A stretch of DNA of 64,000 bases from Lentimicrobium sp. (GTDB lineage Bacteria; Bacteroidota; Bacteroidia; Bacteroidales; Lentimicrobiaceae): assembly GCA_023957275.1 (NCBI GenBank), contig JAMLHF010000010.1, forward strand, positions 17,745 through 81,744, written 5' to 3'. Position numbers and translations under genes: made by a program. The notes beneath the pieces are model-generated. The model saw only the letters and a program-made list of their open reading frames with translations. It was not told where the DNA came from and ran no database searches. This document shows, one piece after another, positions 46,701 to 54,879 of the stretch (the stretch's first letter is position 1; the number at the start of each line of letters is the position of its first letter).

Positions 46701-47347
46701 GAAACATAATCACCGGTAGCGCTATAGTTGAATATGATGCGGGAAACTCAGCCCCGGTGATGAGCAATCAGACTTTCAACATTAATGAAAACGCTCCAGC
46801 CGGAACCGTTGCAGGCACCATGAATGCCACGGACCCCGATCAGGGACAAACCCTGACTTACAGCATCACGGCCGGAAACACCGGTGGCGCATTCGCCATC
46901 AGCCCTTCAACCGGAGTAATTACAGTAAACAACCCGGCAGCAGTTAACTTTGAAGTCAATCCGGTCTTCATCCTGACCATCATGGTTCAGGATAACGGCG
47001 CACCAGCTCTTTCCGTCAATGCAATGGCAACCATCAACCTGACGGATTTAAACGAGTCCCCGGCTATGGGCGATCAGGTGTTCAGCATCAATGAAAACGT
47101 TCCCGCAGGAACCGTTGCAGGCACCATGAATGCCACGGACCCCGATCAGGGACAAACCCTGACTTACAGCATCACGGCCGGAAACACCGGTGGCGCATTC
47201 GCCATCAGCCCTTCAACCGGGGTAATTACGGTAAACAACCCGGCAGCAGTTAACTTTGAAGTCAATCCGGTCTTCATCCTGACCATCATGGCCAGGATAA
47301 CGGCGCACCAGCTCTTTCCGTCAATGCAATGGCAACCATCAACCTGA
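43733..47347 (+). CDS. Second giant T9SS surface protein, 5' part (frame broken near 47291)
   Basis: 1204 codons to a premature stop. Signal peptide; beta-helix (about 45-480) almost identical to the preceding paralogue; three cadherin-like units (about 490-795); a SprB-like segment interrupted by a discoidin (F5/8 type C) domain (about 795-1005); then two further cadherin-like units. In the second of these a missing base (ATGGCCAGG where sister repeats read ATGGCTCAGG or ATGGTTCAGG, at about 47291) ends the frame in an unrelated tail. Sister frames resume downstream and reach the sorting domain at 51305, so this is one gene of about 2,520 codons that is broken in the given sequence. Confidence 0.75.
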   Translation: MEEMMGRQLVTWTPVQSDCRGRSLLLTFVLSLIVFFSFSQTTIYIDPTFTGSNQNGSITNPFDSWTDFSFVNGNTYLQKRGTTYTSSTQIYLSSKTNITIGSYGTGERPVFSYTGSGYAFRVQSSSNCTIQDFEVNGNVNAHSLVAVIGSSSSYTSNITINNCVLHNAHNTNNAGFGIYGVYNNNLSILNTVIHNVAIDGIYFANIPGVEIGYCHIYDLNRRYFVNSNQTYSSGDGIQLDGNYNGFHIHHTIIDRTNGAGNKFNLILNSAPGSSDNATGIIEHCTFVNGSNVGASVHIERGNGIITRYNTFQGNTLGLRIAGAYTSNNLIHNNIFYNCSSGIGIGYTYPSVGPATNTKVYNNVFYRISNYHIWVDKTNVDSRNNIHLRGTDNGVAIYNYGGGSWTIMNNCYGTASTAGSPGTGSNPVIANPLFVNPAIYDFHLQNNSPCINAGTNVNIGMDMEGTAIPQNGVPDIGVYEYLSGTGSNQAPQISNQTFSLNENSPNGTTAGTIIATDPDAGQTLNFSILSGNTSNAFSINSSTGVLSVNNSSVINFEATPAFNLNVQVTDNGSSPLSSQALITVNLTDVNEPPVINNQAFSIPEQSVNGTLVGNVIATDPDNGQTISYSIVGGNTSNAFSINASSGALIVNNSVALNFQTNPTFNLMVRVQDNGAGNLNSTAQVVVNLTEVNYPPVINNQTFSLNELSQNGTLVGTVLATDNNPAQTLTYSIISGNTSSAFSINGITGELMVNNSQALVFNTNPVFSLTVKVQDNGPGNLSDNAVVTVNLIQEPPMSLSFAVTDETPPGNNGSIDLTVNGGFSPFSYIWTNEQPANCAALAVSSVYAIGDDGNIPQNVLDNNLDTRWSHNGIGSWIELDLGGIKTICSVNIAWYNVVRINYFDISVSSDGINYINVYTGESNTAYLPNPEPYDFGNTSGRFVRITVNGNSMNTWASITEIDVLGFDPIASTEDINDLSAGSYFVTVTGSNGNIITGSAIVEYDAGNSAPVMSNQTFNINENAPAGTVAGTMNATDPDQGQTLTYSITAGNTGGAFAISPSTGVITVNNPAAVNFEVNPVFILTIMVQDNGAPALSVNAMATINLTDLNESPAMGDQVFSINENVPAGTVAGTMNATDPDQGQTLTYSITAGNTGGAFAISPSTGVITVNNPAAVNFEVNPVFILTIMARITAHQLFPSMQWQPST

Positions 47348-48215
47348 CGGATTTAAACGAGTCCCCGGCTATGGGCGATCAGGTGTTCAGCATCAATGAA
47401 AACGTTCCCGCAGGAACCGTTGCAGGCACCATGAATGCCACGGACCCCGATCAGGGACAAACCCTGACTTACAGCATACGGCCGGAAACACCGGTGGCGC
47501 ATTCGCCATCAGCCCTTCAACCGGGGTATTACGGTAAACAACCCGGCAGCGGTAAACTTTGAAGTCAATCCGGTTTTCAGCCTGACCATAATGGCTCAGG
47601 ATAACGGCGCACCTACTCTTTCGTCAATGCAATGGCAACCATCAACCTGACGGATATAAACGAGTCCCCGGCTATGGGCGATCAGGTGTTCAGCATCAAT
47701 GAAAACGTTCCCGCAGGAACCGTTGCAGGCACCATGAAGTGCCACGGACCCCGATCAGGGACAAACCCTGACTTACAGCATCACGGCCGGAAACACCGGC
47801 GGCGCATTCGCCATCCAGCCCTTCAACCGGGGTAATTACGGTAAACAACCCGGCAGCGGTAAACTTTGAAGTCAATCCGGTCTTCATCCTGACCATCATG
47901 GCTCAGGATAACGGCGCACCAGCTCTTTCCGTCAATGCAATGGCAACCATCAACCTGACGGATATAAACGAGTCCCCGGCTATGGGCGATCAGGTGTTCA
48001 GCATCAATGAAAACGTTCCCACCGGAACCTTTGCAGGCTCCATGAATGCCACGGACCCCGATCGAAAGAACGGACAAACCCTGACTTACAGCATCACGGC
48101 CGGAAACACCGGTGGCGCTTTTGCCATCAGCCCTTCAACCGGGGTAATTACGGTAAACAACCCGGCAGCGGTAAACTTTTTGAAGTCAATCCGGTCTTCA
48201 TCCTGACCATCTGTG
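46741..48215 (+). repeat. Five near-identical 306-bp cadherin-unit repeats carrying a cluster of indels
   Basis: The marker ACC(G/T)TTGCAG recurs at 46805, 47111, 47416, 47719 and 48027: spacings of 306, 305, 303 and 308. Comparing copies shows single-base losses near 47291, 47476, 47527 and 47621, single-base gains near 47739 and 47815, an in-frame 6-base gain near 48063, two extra T near 48178 and one extra base near 48211. The net change is +1 (mod 3), exactly the shift between the frames of the upstream and downstream parts. Two short frames (47329-47562, 47632-47835) and one at 47898-48206 are fragments of this region, not genes. Confidence 0.85.
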
Positions 48216-51200
48216 GCCACCGACAACGGAACTCCCGGTTTGTCAGACGAGGAAACGGTTGTTATTCTCCTGAATGATGTGAACGAAGCGCCCGTGATTG
48301 AAGACCAGAGTTTTGGCGTATCCAGAACCGCACCGGCAGGAACCCTGATCGGAACGGTGGTGGCTGCTGACCCCGACTTTAATCAAACGCTGACATTTGC
48401 TGTTACCGACGGCGATCCTGACAATATTTTCAGCATTGACCCTCTGAGCGGCGAGCTATCCGTCAGCAACAGCGGTGCACTTATGGCTTCGGCCAATGAG
48501 ATGTTTACCCTGAACATCCTGGCTGAGGATAACGGAAATCCCGTACTCTCAGCATCTGCAATCGCTACCATCATGGTTACTGAAAGCAACCTGCCGCCTG
48601 CCATCGAAAATCAGCTCTTCGCCATTGACGAAAATGCAGCTTCAGGCTCGTTGGTCGGCCAGGTGATCGCCACAGATCCGGATCAGAACCAGACACTTTC
48701 GTTTAGCATTACCGCAGGAAATCCTGAAAACGCATTCCAAATCTCTGAAAGCGGCCTGATATCTGTCGTCAATGCGGGCCTTATGGATTTTGAGACATAT
48801 CCTGTATTTAATCTCACCATTCAGGTAACGGACAACGGCTCCCCCGCCCTGTCGGCTTCGGCAACAATTACCATTGAACTCAACGATATCAATGAAACCC
48901 CGGTGATCGACCCGGGCCAGGCATTCCTGGTTGATGAGCATGTTCCCGCCCTGACCCAGGTAGGAACGGTATCAGCCGCCGACCCCGACTCAGGACAATC
49001 GCTCACCTATACCATTCAGGGCGGAAATACCAACAACGCCTTTGCCATCGACGCACTTACAGGTGAAATTACCGTGGCCGGAAATATCTGCTTTGAAAAC
49101 TGCAGCCAGTACAACCTGCTGGTGAGGGCCGCCGACAACGGAACTCCCGGTTTGTCAGACGAGGAAACGGTTGTTATTCTTTTGAATGATGTGAACGAAA
49201 CCCCGGTGATCGACCCGGGCCAGGCATTCCAGGTTGATGAGCATGTTCCCGCCCTGACCCAGGTAGGAACGGTATCAGCCGCCGATCCCGACTCAGGTCA
49301 ATCACTCACCTATACCATTCAGGGCGGAAATACCAACAACGCCTTTGCCATCGACGCCCTTACAGGTGAAATTACCGTGGCCGGAAATATCTGCTTTGAA
49401 AACTGCAGCCAGTACAACCTGCTGGTGAGGGCCACCGACAACGGAACTCCCGGTTTGTCAGACGAGGAAACGGTTGTTATTCTTCTGAATGATGTGAACG
49501 AAACCCCGGTGATCGACCCGGGCCAGGCATTCCAGGTTGATGAACATGTTCCCGCCCTGACCCAGGTCGGAACGGTATCAGCCGCCGACCCTGACTCAGG
49601 TCAATCGCTCACCTATACCATTCAGGGCGGAAATACCAACAACGCCTTTGCCATCGACGCACTTACAGGTGAAATTACCGTGGCCGGAAATATCTGCTTT
49701 GAAAACTGCAGCCAGTACAACCTGCTGGTGAGGGCCACCGACAACGGAACTCCCGGTTTGTCAGATGAGGAAACGGTTGTTATTCTCCTGAATGATGTGA
49801 ACGAAGCGCCCGTGATTGAAGACCAGAGTTTTGGCGTATCCAGAACCGCACCGGCAGGAACCCTGATCGGAACGGTGGTGGCTGCTGACCCCGACTTTAA
49901 TCAAACGCTGACGTTTGCTGTTACCGACGGCGATCCTGACAATATTTTCAGCATTGACCCCCTGAGCGGCGAGTTGTTTATTGTAAGCACAAATACCCTT
50001 GGAATAATTTTAGAGGAATTTATATATCTGAGTGTTACAGTCACCGACAATGGCAGCCCGGAAGAAGCGTCAGATGCAATCATTACCATTGTAATGGATG
50101 CTATGAATAACAATCCAGTAATTCTGGATCAGGGATTTTCAACAGATGAAAATGCAGCAGTCGGAACGGAAGTAGGACAAATAGCCGCTTTCGACCCTGA
50201 TGAAGACCAGGAATTGACTTTTAGCATAGCAGATGGAAATACCGGTGAAGCATTTTCACTATCTCAGGAAGGGACACTGACTGTTTTGAATTCCGAAATG
50301 CTTAACTATGAGACGGCACCAATCTTCCAGCTTGTAGTTATTGTAACCGACAATGGCATTCCGGCTATGGCTTCACAGGCGCTGATAACCATCAGCCTGA
50401 ATGATATCAGCGAACCTCCTGTTGTTTACCCTCAAAGTTTCACTATTGAAGAAAATTTATCAAACGGTCAGTTTGTTGGCGAGATTGAAGCTTATGATCC
50501 TGACTCTGGAAACAACCTGCAATTCGAAATTATTTCAGGGAATACGGATAATGCTTTCCGGATTCATCCAATCAATGGTCAGCTGTTTGTCAGAAACAGC
50601 GCGGCCATTAATTTTGAGGAAAACCCGGTATTTTCCCTGTTGGTAAGGGTGAGTGACAGTGACAATCTGGCAACAGAAGAAACTATAACCATAATTGTAG
50701 CAGACAGCAATGAGCCTCCCGAAACTTACAATTTCAGCTTCTATGCTGAATATTCATCGCCAGAAGGCACTTTGGTTGGCGTCATAGAGGCAACTGATCC
50801 TGATCAGGGGCAGCTACTTTCGTACGAGTTCTTAGATGGCAATGCCGATAATATCTTCAACCTGCATCCTTTCACGGGAGAGATATCTATCAATAACTCA
50901 AATGCCCTCAGGATCAGCAATGTGGGTCAATACAACATGGTTGTCAAGGTTTCCGATAACGGCACACCTTCACTGTCAGCAATCTGTTATGTTAAAATTG
51001 CCATAACGATGCCCGAAACCGAAAAGAATATTGCATCGGACAATAGCACAACGCTCAAACGCCTGGATTTCAAGGCATATCCAAACCCATCAATTGATGG
51101 AAAATTTACCCTGGCGTTTACATCAGAGCCATCTCCGGATGCAACAATTTCAATAACAGATATCTCCGGAATTGTGATGTATGAAATAAATCCGAACAGA

Positions 51201-51305
51201 ATGCTGAACTATCCCCTGGACCTCAGCCATCTTAACAAAGGATTCTATGTAATACAAATAACCAACGGTCAGTACCGTACCAAGGATAAACTGATTATTC
51301 AATAA
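48213..51305 (+). CDS. Second giant T9SS surface protein, 3' part (cadherin repeats and sorting domain)
   Basis: 1030 codons; no true start here (GTG at 48213 is only the first usable codon after the indel cluster). About nine cadherin-like units follow, three of them near-identical tandem copies (period 303 bp, 48905/49208/49511). Each of these has PVIDPGQAF, SAADPDSGQSLTYTIQGGN, TGEITVAGNICFENCSQYNLLVRA and DNGTPGLSDEE. The C-terminal T9SS domain is FKAYPNPSIDGKFTLAFTSE ... LNKGFYVIQITNGQYRTKD. It is the continuation of the gene starting at 43733. Confidence 0.78.
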   Translation: MATDNGTPGLSDEETVVILLNDVNEAPVIEDQSFGVSRTAPAGTLIGTVVAADPDFNQTLTFAVTDGDPDNIFSIDPLSGELSVSNSGALMASANEMFTLNILAEDNGNPVLSASAIATIMVTESNLPPAIENQLFAIDENAASGSLVGQVIATDPDQNQTLSFSITAGNPENAFQISESGLISVVNAGLMDFETYPVFNLTIQVTDNGSPALSASATITIELNDINETPVIDPGQAFLVDEHVPALTQVGTVSAADPDSGQSLTYTIQGGNTNNAFAIDALTGEITVAGNICFENCSQYNLLVRAADNGTPGLSDEETVVILLNDVNETPVIDPGQAFQVDEHVPALTQVGTVSAADPDSGQSLTYTIQGGNTNNAFAIDALTGEITVAGNICFENCSQYNLLVRATDNGTPGLSDEETVVILLNDVNETPVIDPGQAFQVDEHVPALTQVGTVSAADPDSGQSLTYTIQGGNTNNAFAIDALTGEITVAGNICFENCSQYNLLVRATDNGTPGLSDEETVVILLNDVNEAPVIEDQSFGVSRTAPAGTLIGTVVAADPDFNQTLTFAVTDGDPDNIFSIDPLSGELFIVSTNTLGIILEEFIYLSVTVTDNGSPEEASDAIITIVMDAMNNNPVILDQGFSTDENAAVGTEVGQIAAFDPDEDQELTFSIADGNTGEAFSLSQEGTLTVLNSEMLNYETAPIFQLVVIVTDNGIPAMASQALITISLNDISEPPVVYPQSFTIEENLSNGQFVGEIEAYDPDSGNNLQFEIISGNTDNAFRIHPINGQLFVRNSAAINFEENPVFSLLVRVSDSDNLATEETITIIVADSNEPPETYNFSFYAEYSSPEGTLVGVIEATDPDQGQLLSYEFLDGNADNIFNLHPFTGEISINNSNALRISNVGQYNMVVKVSDNGTPSLSAICYVKIAITMPETEKNIASDNSTTLKRLDFKAYPNPSIDGKFTLAFTSEPSPDATISITDISGIVMYEINPNRMLNYPLDLSHLNKGFYVIQITNGQYRTKDKLIIQ
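48890..49800 (+). repeat. Three tandem 303-bp repeats inside the giant gene
   Basis: GATCGACCCGGGCCAGGCAT recurs at 48905, 49208 and 49511 (period 303 bp, 101 codons). The copies differ by only a few bases each. A separate segment around 48280-48450 is also repeated almost exactly at 49800-49970. Both patterns point to recent in-gene duplication or gene conversion. Confidence 0.88.
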
Positions 51306-51326
51306 AATTGCCTGAATCAATCGGGT

Positions 51327-51358
51327 ATGGGCTGGCGCGGGGCCAGCCCATTTTTTTT
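51327..51358. terminator. Strong terminator between convergent genes
   Basis: ATGGGCTGGC (51327-51336) pairs exactly with GCCAGCCCAT (51342-51351), followed by eight T (51351-51358). It ends transcription of the giant gene and overlaps the 3' end of fcl. Confidence 0.9.
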
Positions 51359-52475
51359 AAACTGAGGTATAATAACTATAAACTGCCGCAATCCCGTCCC
51401 TAAGCGTCATTCCGGCTTCCCATCCCAATGAATGAAGTCTTGAAACATCAAGCAGTTTCCGCGGAGTTCCGTCAGGTTTGCTTGAATCAAATACTATTTC
51501 ACCCTTAAAACCCACAACCTCTTTAACCAGAGAAGCCAGATCCCTGATGGAAATTTCTTTCCCGCTACCGATGTTAATGTGGGTGTTTCTGATCTCTTTA
51601 TCATCATAGCTTCCCGAGCCGCCTCCGAGATCGGAAAAACTATGGTTTTCCATCACAAATACACAGGCATCAGCCATATCCTCTACCCAGAGAAACTCCC
51701 GTAGAGGCCGGCCGGTGCCCCATAACGATAATCTGACATGCCGGCTTCCGTTCTGTATGATCTCAGATATACCGAAACGGCCAAGGTATTCCACCAGCGT
51801 CTGTTCTCCGGTATCGTTGCTGATTCCTTCCGCATTATTTCTGATCAGATCATTTCTGATTTCAAGAAAATCACTCTTTTCAAAACATTTTCCAAGATGG
51901 ATTTTTCTCAGCAGTGCAGGGAGTACATGCGAGGTTTCCAGGTTAAAATTATCATTATAGCCATACAGATTGGTCGGCATTACTGAAATAAAATCAGTTC
52001 CATACTGCAGATTATACGATTCGCACATCTTCATGCCTGCAATCTTGGCGATGGCATAGGGTTCATTGGTATACTCCAGTTCACCGGTAAGCAGGCAATC
52101 TTCCGACATAGGCTGAGGCGCATTTTTGGGATAGACACAACTGCTGCCCAGAAACAACAATTTCTTCACGCCGTTGAGATATGCCTGATGAATTATATTA
52201 TTCTGAATCTGAAGGTTTTCATAAATAAACTGCGCCCTGTATTTATTATTGGCCATAATACCTCCGACTTTGGCGGCGGCCAGAAAAACAAATTCAGGTT
52301 TTTCATACTCAAAAAACGCAGTAACTTTTGACTGGTCTGTCAGGTCTAATTCCTCAAAAGTTCTGGTGATTAAATTGACATATCCTTTTCGCTGAAGATT
52401 ATTCATGATGGCGCTGCCTACCAAACCCCGGTGCCCGGCGATGTAAATCCTGCTGTCCTTATTCATTATGGCCAT
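51357..52475 (-). CDS. fcl: GDP-L-fucose synthase
   Basis: 372 residues, somewhat longer than the usual roughly 320 because of inserted segments near 200-235 and 280-300. NAD(P) loop [28 protein letters not shown]; the catalytic Ser/Tyr/Lys block [11 protein letters not shown] ... [34 protein letters not shown]. It converts GDP-4-keto-6-deoxymannose to GDP-L-fucose. Runs in an operon with gmd, 22 bases downstream of it. Confidence 0.93.
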   Translation of the reverse strand: MAIMNKDSRIYIAGHRGLVGSAIMNNLQRKGYVNLITRTFEELDLTDQSKVTAFFEYEKPEFVFLAAAKVGGIMANNKYRAQFIYENLQIQNNIIHQAYLNGVKKLLFLGSSCVYPKNAPQPMSEDCLLTGELEYTNEPYAIAKIAGMKMCESYNLQYGTDFISVMPTNLYGYNDNFNLETSHVLPALLRKIHLGKCFEKSDFLEIRNDLIRNNAEGISNDTGEQTLVEYLGRFGISEIIQNGSRHVRLSLWGTGRPLREFLWVEDMADACVFVMENHSFSDLGGGSGSYDDKEIRNTHINIGSGKEISIRDLASLVKEVVGFKGEIVFDSSKPDGTPRKLLDVSRLHSLGWEAGMTLRDGIAAVYSYYTSV

Positions 52476-52497
52476 TGTTTATCTCTTTTATTAAGGT

Positions 52498-53616
52498 TTA
52501 TTCAAAATAGCTTAAAATATCGTACCCTCCATCTCTCAGGTACCGGTCTTTTTTCATCAGTTTGATATCTCCTTCCATCATATCTTTAACCAATCCTTTC
52601 AGGTCATATTCCGGAATCCAGCCCAGCTTTTCCCTGGCTTTTGCCGGATCTCCCAACAACAGGTCTACTTCAGTCGGCCTGAAATACATAGGATCCACAG
52701 CAAGCACCTCTTTACCGGCCGGCAACTGATATTCCGGATTACTGCAACCGGCAACATACGCCTTTTCATCCACTCCTGATCCTTTAAATTCTATGGAAAT
52801 ACCTACCTCACCAAAGGCCAGTCTGACAAATTCCCTCACCTCAGTAGTAATCCCGGTAGCTATTACAAAATCTTCCGGTTTCTCCTGCTGAAGAATCAGG
52901 TACATTGCCCTGACATAATCCTTTGCATGTCCCCAATCGCGTTTAGCCGAAAGATTTCCCAGGAACAATTTATCCTGCATACCCAGGGCGATCCTTGAGA
53001 CGGCCATTGTGATCTTCCTGGTAACGAATGTTTCACCGCGAATAGGCGATTCATGGTTGAACAATATGCCGTTAGCAGCAAAAAGTCCGTAAGCTTCACG
53101 ATAGTTCACCGTGATCCAGTAGGCGTACATCTTTGCAACTGCGTAAGGACTCCGGGGATAGAAAGGGGTTTTTTCTGACTGCGGAATCTGTTGCACCAAT
53201 CCATAGAGTTCGCTGGTTGATGCCTGGTAAATCCTTGTTTTCCCGACAAGGTTAAGCAACCTTACCGCTTCAAGTATCCTTAAAGTACCGATTCCATCTG
53301 CATTCGCCGTATATTCCGGGGAGTCGAAACTCACCTTGACATGCGACATGGCAGCAAGATTATATATTTCGTCGGGTTGAACCTCCTGGATGATCCTGAT
53401 AAGATTTGATGAATCAGTCATATCTCCGTAGTGGAGAATAAAATGACGGTTTTCTATATGCGGATCCTGATACAGGTGATCTATCCTGTTGGTATTGAAT
53501 AAGGAACTGCGTCGTTTGATCCCGTGAACAATATACCCTTTGCGCAAAAGGAATTCGGCAAGATAGGCGCCATCCTGACCTGTGACACCGGTAATCAGGG
53601 CTACTTTTTGTGACAT
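52498..53616 (-). CDS. gmd: GDP-mannose 4,6-dehydratase
   Basis: 372 residues. NADP loop [59 protein letters not shown] with the catalytic Thr/Ser-Glu; Tyr-x3-Lys in [40 protein letters not shown]. First enzyme of GDP-L-fucose synthesis, feeding fcl. The pair supplies a fucose donor to the glycosyltransferases of the locus and closes the polysaccharide cluster on the opposite strand. Confidence 0.95.
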   Translation of the reverse strand: MSQKVALITGVTGQDGAYLAEFLLRKGYIVHGIKRRSSLFNTNRIDHLYQDPHIENRHFILHYGDMTDSSNLIRIIQEVQPDEIYNLAAMSHVKVSFDSPEYTANADGIGTLRILEAVRLLNLVGKTRIYQASTSELYGLVQQIPQSEKTPFYPRSPYAVAKMYAYWITVNYREAYGLFAANGILFNHESPIRGETFVTRKITMAVSRIALGMQDKLFLGNLSAKRDWGHAKDYVRAMYLILQQEKPEDFVIATGITTEVREFVRLAFGEVGISIEFKGSGVDEKAYVAGCSNPEYQLPAGKEVLAVDPMYFRPTEVDLLLGDPAKAREKLGWIPEYDLKGLVKDMMEGDIKLMKKDRYLRDGGYDILSYFE

Positions 53617-53659
53617 AAAGCTTAATTTAGTGTTCTGTTATCGCTGTTATCCGGTTAAA

Positions 53660-53880
53660 TTATGAGATTACCTTCGGTGAACTCTCCGCCACTGGCGGTT
53701 CGGTTCCTTGCTAACGCTGAGAATGACTTTGACTAACATGGGTTTGAGGAAAAGGGGGCTTGGTGGCGGCTATTCAGCCACCAAGCCCCCTTTGATTATC
53801 GTCAATATATTGTCATTCTGAACGTAACGTTGTGAAGTGAAGAACCGACCAATATGAGCTCACCGAAGGTAATCTCATAA
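53660..53880. repeat. 221-bp MITE-like palindromic element with 21-bp perfect ends
   Basis: The 21-base sequences at 53660-53680 (starting TTATGAGATTACC) and 53860-53880 are exact reverse complements. In the centre, 53751-53767 and 53777-53793 form a perfect 17-bp stem (AAAGGGGGCTTGGTGGC) with a 9-base loop. The right inner arm contains GTCATTCTGAACG ... GTGAAG, similar to short dispersed repeats common in bacterial genomes, and AGAATGAC is matched on the left arm. No ORF lies within. It is in the gap between gmd and wtpB, and could be a non-autonomous mobile element or a REP-type element; its central hairpin may also stop transcription. Confidence 0.8.
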
Positions 53881-54048
53881 CTCCTTCCAAAGATTTACCG
53901 GACAATAATGGTTCTCTAATACAAAATTAACAAAAAACGACCATACTAAACCCGTTGCACAATAATCTTGTTCAAGCAAAGCTCCTGCCGCCGAAAAGGG
54001 CATTTGGCATGGTCTTTTGAATCAGAGACCCAACAGATAATTTTATAT

Positions 54049-54056
54049 TACCTTTG
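54049..54056 (+). promoter_or_regulatory. Bacteroidota -7 element for wtpB (TACCTTTG)
   Basis: TACCTTTG matches TAnnTTTG and lies 37 bases before the wtpB ATG. A TTTTG at 54015-54019 is too distant to be the -33 box. No ModE-type operator palindrome was recognised around it. Confidence 0.5.
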
Positions 54057-54093
54057 CGATCAGAATGTTTAAACATATCGGTTTTCCGAAACA

Positions 54094-54879
54094 ATGAAAC
54101 ATCGCATCTTTCATCTGTTGCTGACCCTGAGTGGTGCAATCATTCTGTTGTTCATCATTGCTCCGTTGGCCGGAATCTTTTTGAAAAGTGAAGGCAGTGA
54201 ATTACTGGCTGCAGGCAGGGACAGCCAGGTCACTGACAGCATCTGGCTGACCATTGGCACCTCAATGGCAGCAACAGTCATTTTTGCGTTTTTATCGCTG
54301 CCTTTTGCATGGTTGTTGGCCAGGCGCCGGTTTAAAATGAAGAAACTAGTACTGGGCATTATTGACCTTCCGGTAGTTATCCCGCACACAGCCGCCGGCA
54401 TTGCTCTTCTTGGCGTAATATCCCGCGATTCATTCATTGGCCGGATGGCAGAGGAAGCCGGCATTGATTTTATAGGCCATCCATTCGGAATTACACTGGC
54501 AATGGCTTTTGTCAGTCTTCCCTTTTTTATCAATGCAGCCAGGGAAGGTTTTGTCAGCGTTCCCGACCGTCTTGAAAAAGCTGCACTTAATCTCGGGGCT
54601 TCCCCTCTCAGGGTATTTCTCACCATATCCATCCCGCTGGCAATGCGCCAGATCATCTCCGGTTCAGTGATGATGTTTGCAAGGGGAATGAGCGAATTCG
54701 GCGCGGTAGTAGTCATTGCCTATCACCCGATGACGGCTCCGGTGCTTATCTATGAAAGATTCAGTTCCTTCGGATTGCAGTATGCACGACCGGTTTCAGT
54801 AATATTTATCATAATCTCCGTATTGTTATTTCTCCTTATGAGACTATTGGCCAGAGATCCTGAAAATGCTAGAAATTAA
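54094..54879 (+). CDS. wtpB: Tungstate/molybdate ABC transporter permease
   Basis: 261 residues with six transmembrane helices and the binding-protein-dependent permease motif EKAALNLGASPLRVFLTISIPLAMRQI (EAA-x3-G loop, about 168-194), which contacts the ATPase. PVVIPHTAAGIALLG and ARGMSEFGAVVVIAYHPMTAPVLIYE are typical of ModB/WtpB. Overlaps wtpC by 14 bases. The binding protein gene is absent here; wtpA is 35 kb upstream. Confidence 0.85.
   Translation: MKHRIFHLLLTLSGAIILLFIIAPLAGIFLKSEGSELLAAGRDSQVTDSIWLTIGTSMAATVIFAFLSLPFAWLLARRRFKMKKLVLGIIDLPVVIPHTAAGIALLGVISRDSFIGRMAEEAGIDFIGHPFGITLAMAFVSLPFFINAAREGFVSVPDRLEKAALNLGASPLRVFLTISIPLAMRQIISGSVMMFARGMSEFGAVVVIAYHPMTAPVLIYERFSSFGLQYARPVSVIFIIISVLLFLLMRLLARDPENARN

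Noticed and set aside
47329-48206. Three short plus-strand frames (47329-47562, 47632-47835, 47898-48206)
   Set aside because: Each is a piece of the same cadherin-like repeat seen in different frames after 1-2 base indels; not independent genes.
46741-49800. CRISPR-like array from regularly spaced repeats
   Set aside because: Repeat periods of 303-306 bp are coding units of 101-102 residues with no short direct repeats and unique spacers, and no cas genes are present.
54111-54716. 201-codon open frame antisense to wtpB
   Set aside because: It mirrors a well-supported permease gene, has low-complexity Ser/Arg/Ile composition and no recognisable motif; a shadow frame.
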